Source: Thermoplasmata archaeon (GTDB lineage: Archaea > Thermoplasmatota > Thermoplasmata > Lutacidiplasmatales > UBA184). From it: a stretch of DNA of 6,687 nucleotides. Position 1 is the first letter of the stretch. The number at the start of each line of letters is the position of its first letter. Shown here one piece after another: positions 6,301 to 6,687 of the stretch. The stretch spans positions 1 to 6,687 of the forward strand of contig JASHXS010000139.1 in NCBI GenBank assembly GCA_030043405.1. The letters run 5' to 3'. The notes under the pieces were generated by a model, which was not told the origin of the DNA, did no database searches, and saw only the letters and a list, made by a program, of their open reading frames with translations. Made by a program: the position numbers and the translations under genes.

Positions 6301-6368
6301 AGGGGGTCGGAGCAGCCGCCGACTCCCCCGCCGAGACTCCGCCGGCGAGCCGCCCCGCTACGAACTGA
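3303..6368 (+). CDS. MMPL/RND-superfamily transporter with large sequon-rich extracytoplasmic loops
   Basis: This 1021-residue protein has the RND duplicated layout: TM1 (about 29-49), a large outward loop (50-424), TM2-6 (425-582), TM7 (623-643), a smaller outward loop (645-818) and TM8-12 (820-981). TM4 carries GVGTDYSIFL (493-502) and TM10 carries GLGIDYNIFL (891-900). The Asp-Tyr pairs D497/Y498 and D895/Y896 match the proton-relay pairs of MmpL3-type proteins, so proton-driven export is likely. Each is followed by an R/E-rich cytoplasmic segment (about 505-520 and 903-912), as usual in MMPL. The outward loops hold 20 N-X-S/T sequons. Only two cysteines were seen, C232 and C242, both in loop 1. 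A proline/alanine-rich tail (990-1021) is probably cytoplasmic. Loop 1 is roughly twice loop 2. The substrate is unknown; lipids or other hydrophobic molecules are typical for the family. It follows truB by 24 bases and is not a standard member of this cluster. SecDF is excluded because its motifs and size differ. Confidence 0.9.
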   Translation: MNGTPAARLTAGERLFGRLARAIIRHPRYTILFWVVLLLVTVPFLSLVGSVTTNSTESVPANSSSAMASAELAHLFPNQTGGSSSVLLFVAENMTNASAGAVVQAVTAVLLTDRSLQEVSSVQSVYTAYSAYLAGQTRLAGGALESALTGPDPLPTEVNGSADLFWGPPAAFLATWENLSAGHGGNASVYNFPAYEATRSALGNDTAGLTVLNAFYNGYDGSPAGFNGSAACAATPTNVASCANDVVRAQEGPLVPVLAPSSSGQLVARTVLGSLNTSTYSTWPAVRGTAAAIVGSEVDFPTSWVLGVWTAFPTGVVNATAAASFANATVEEAGGLSAQPLPIPHGIEAQFVDPTGTASIISVDFAVTDSYTNASGGTPVFADLPRIDQDVQGVLADRSDAFPITYYQTGGAPLDQLTNSVVNASLELVLPLTVGLLLVIAMLYFRSPLTPSVTFAGLGIALLLAIGGTVLLGKLFGPVDTTSLTLEEVFVLGVGTDYSIFLVARYREELRRGRTSEEAIEQSLTWAGQSIATSGSTAIIATLALTFSGVALLSQWGRVLSLAILITILLSLTFVPAALRLLGPRIFWPDSGARFQAEAERTNARVRSERTYFYRVGRLTQRRPLAVLGLLLLVSIPLLYVAFQVPLAYDFYGQLPTGHPASDGLNLLYAHFGNGSATPSFALVTFAAPLVVGNQSNASEFSELAALTSIAQNTSGIAIVESPVGPYGAPLATWENLSSLPLVPQHNLLGTWSGFVGSDGRTVLLSLQPTATGLSSEAVAAVRAVQSNFQAYQATHPEVTGLAFGGGAPTIGDLADETNTATLILIVAVTIGLLVVLLGVIRSWIIAVMAIATIGLSISWAWALTYLVFQELLGFPLFFYVRTILFLLILGLGIDYNIFLLTRMREERVKGASSSEAIVTAVGRTGGIITAAAIILASAFGALVVGEFTLIRAIGFSVAIAVILDAMIVRTFLVPSTLQLLGDRAWSMLGRKSPPTPPAKGVGAAADSPAETPPASRPATN
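6286..6311. repeat. 8-bp GC-rich inverted repeat near the 3' end of the MMPL gene
   Basis: CCGACCCC (6286-6293) and its exact complement GGGGTCGG (6304-6311) flank a 10-base loop, inside the codons of the proline-rich tail and about 55 bases before the MMPL stop. No T-tract follows on the plus strand. It lies just beyond the peroxiredoxin stop when read on the minus strand, so it could affect the 3' end of either convergent transcript. In DNA this GC-rich it may also be chance. Confidence 0.4.
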
Positions 6369-6687
6369 GGAAGCGGGCTCGGGCGCGCTTCAGGTGGACG
6401 TCGGCCGAAGAGTTGTCCACGATCTCGGCGATCTTGCCGTCTTTCTCGATCAGGAAGGAGACCCGCCGGGCGTGCCCGGAGGGGGCCAGTACCCCGAACT
6501 TCTGTGCGACTACCTTCTGGGAGTCGGCCAGCAGCGGAAACGACAGCCCGTACTTGGTGGCGAAGGCCTTCTGATCCGCACAGTCGTCCGTGCTCACCCC
6601 CACGACCTGCACCCCGTGCGACCGGTACTCGGCCAGCTCGTCGCGGAACCCCTTGGCCTCGATCGTGCAGCCCGGCGTGTCGGCTTT
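6358..6687 (-). CDS. Peroxiredoxin, PrxQ/Bcp type (N-terminus outside window)
   Basis: This is a thiol peroxidase that reduces hydrogen peroxide and organic hydroperoxides in the cytoplasm. The frame is open through the right edge, leaving 109 C-terminal residues of a family usually about 150-160 long. Numbering from the first visible residue, the peroxidatic cysteine is C7 in DTPGCT (3-8), with T4 of the TxxC motif and probably active-site arginine R75 in RVSFLIEKDGKI (75-86). GVSTDD (30-35), KYGLSFPLLAD (45-55) and the KFGV block (63-66) are typical of PrxQ/Bcp. The resolving cysteine expected five residues after the peroxidatic one is lysine (K12); another cysteine is C36. The GTG at 6612 is an internal valine. 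The TAG stop (6358-6360) lies inside the MMPL gene, so the two converge with an 11-base overlap. The family is confident; whether it works by a 1-Cys or 2-Cys mechanism is open. Confidence 0.92.
   Translation of the reverse strand, partial: KADTPGCTIEAKGFRDELAEYRSHGVQVVGVSTDDCADQKAFATKYGLSFPLLADSQKVVAQKFGVLAPSGHARRVSFLIEKDGKIAEIVDNSSADVHLKRARARFLSS

Noticed and set aside
3303..6368. SecD/SecF identity for the large membrane protein, given its place near secY
   Set aside because: It is a single chain with two MMPL-type halves and D-Y pairs in GxGxDYxIFL motifs. The size and loop content fit MMPL exporters rather than archaeal SecD or SecF.
1..6687. tRNA, rRNA, CRISPR, insertion sequence or phage material
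   Set aside because: The window is almost entirely filled by six genes. I saw no direct-repeat array, transposase motif or tRNA-like fold.

Overview
The window is a very GC-rich stretch of archaeal chromosome. The gene order secY, DUF106 (EMC3/TMCO1-like insertase), cytidylate kinase, Cbf5/TruB-type pseudouridine synthase is the tail of the conserved archaeal ribosomal-protein/secretion cluster. The SecY, DUF106, CMP kinase and Cbf5 sequences are all of archaeal type. The DUF106 protein has an additional N-terminal membrane segment, adk/eL34/eL14 are absent from between the genes, and the outward-facing protein loops are rich in N-glycosylation sequons. Together these suggest a high-GC member of the Thermoplasmatota. 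That placement is an inference and I cannot test it without a search.

Layout. Bases 1-870 hold the C-terminal part of SecY, cut by the left edge. After a 1-base gap, DUF106 runs 872-1765. It overlaps cytidylate kinase (1762-2310) by four bases (GTGA), and that gene overlaps Cbf5/TruB (2307-3278) by four bases in the same way. A 24-base gap carrying a Shine-Dalgarno sequence leads to a large MMPL/RND-superfamily membrane protein (3303-6368). On the opposite strand, a PrxQ/Bcp-type peroxiredoxin (6358 to the right edge) converges on it, and the two coding ends overlap by 11 bases. No stretch longer than 24 bases is non-coding, and I saw no RNA gene, mobile element, CRISPR array or clear promoter.

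Functionally, secY and DUF106 form a membrane protein biogenesis pair. cmk (CMP to CDP) and cbf5 (H/ACA RNA-guided pseudouridylation) are housekeeping genes that travel with them in archaea. The MMPL protein is not a usual member of this cluster. It is probably a proton-driven exporter, judging by its paired Asp-Tyr motifs, and its substrate is unknown. It has 20 N-glycosylation sequons in its outward loops.

I found no clearly novel multi-gene system. The best second-look items are a perfect 8-bp hairpin in secY at an apparent sequon-forming insertion, the heavily sequon-decorated and asymmetric MMPL loops with one isolated cysteine pair, the acidic proline-rich tail on the DUF106 insertase, and a peroxiredoxin whose usual resolving cysteine is replaced.
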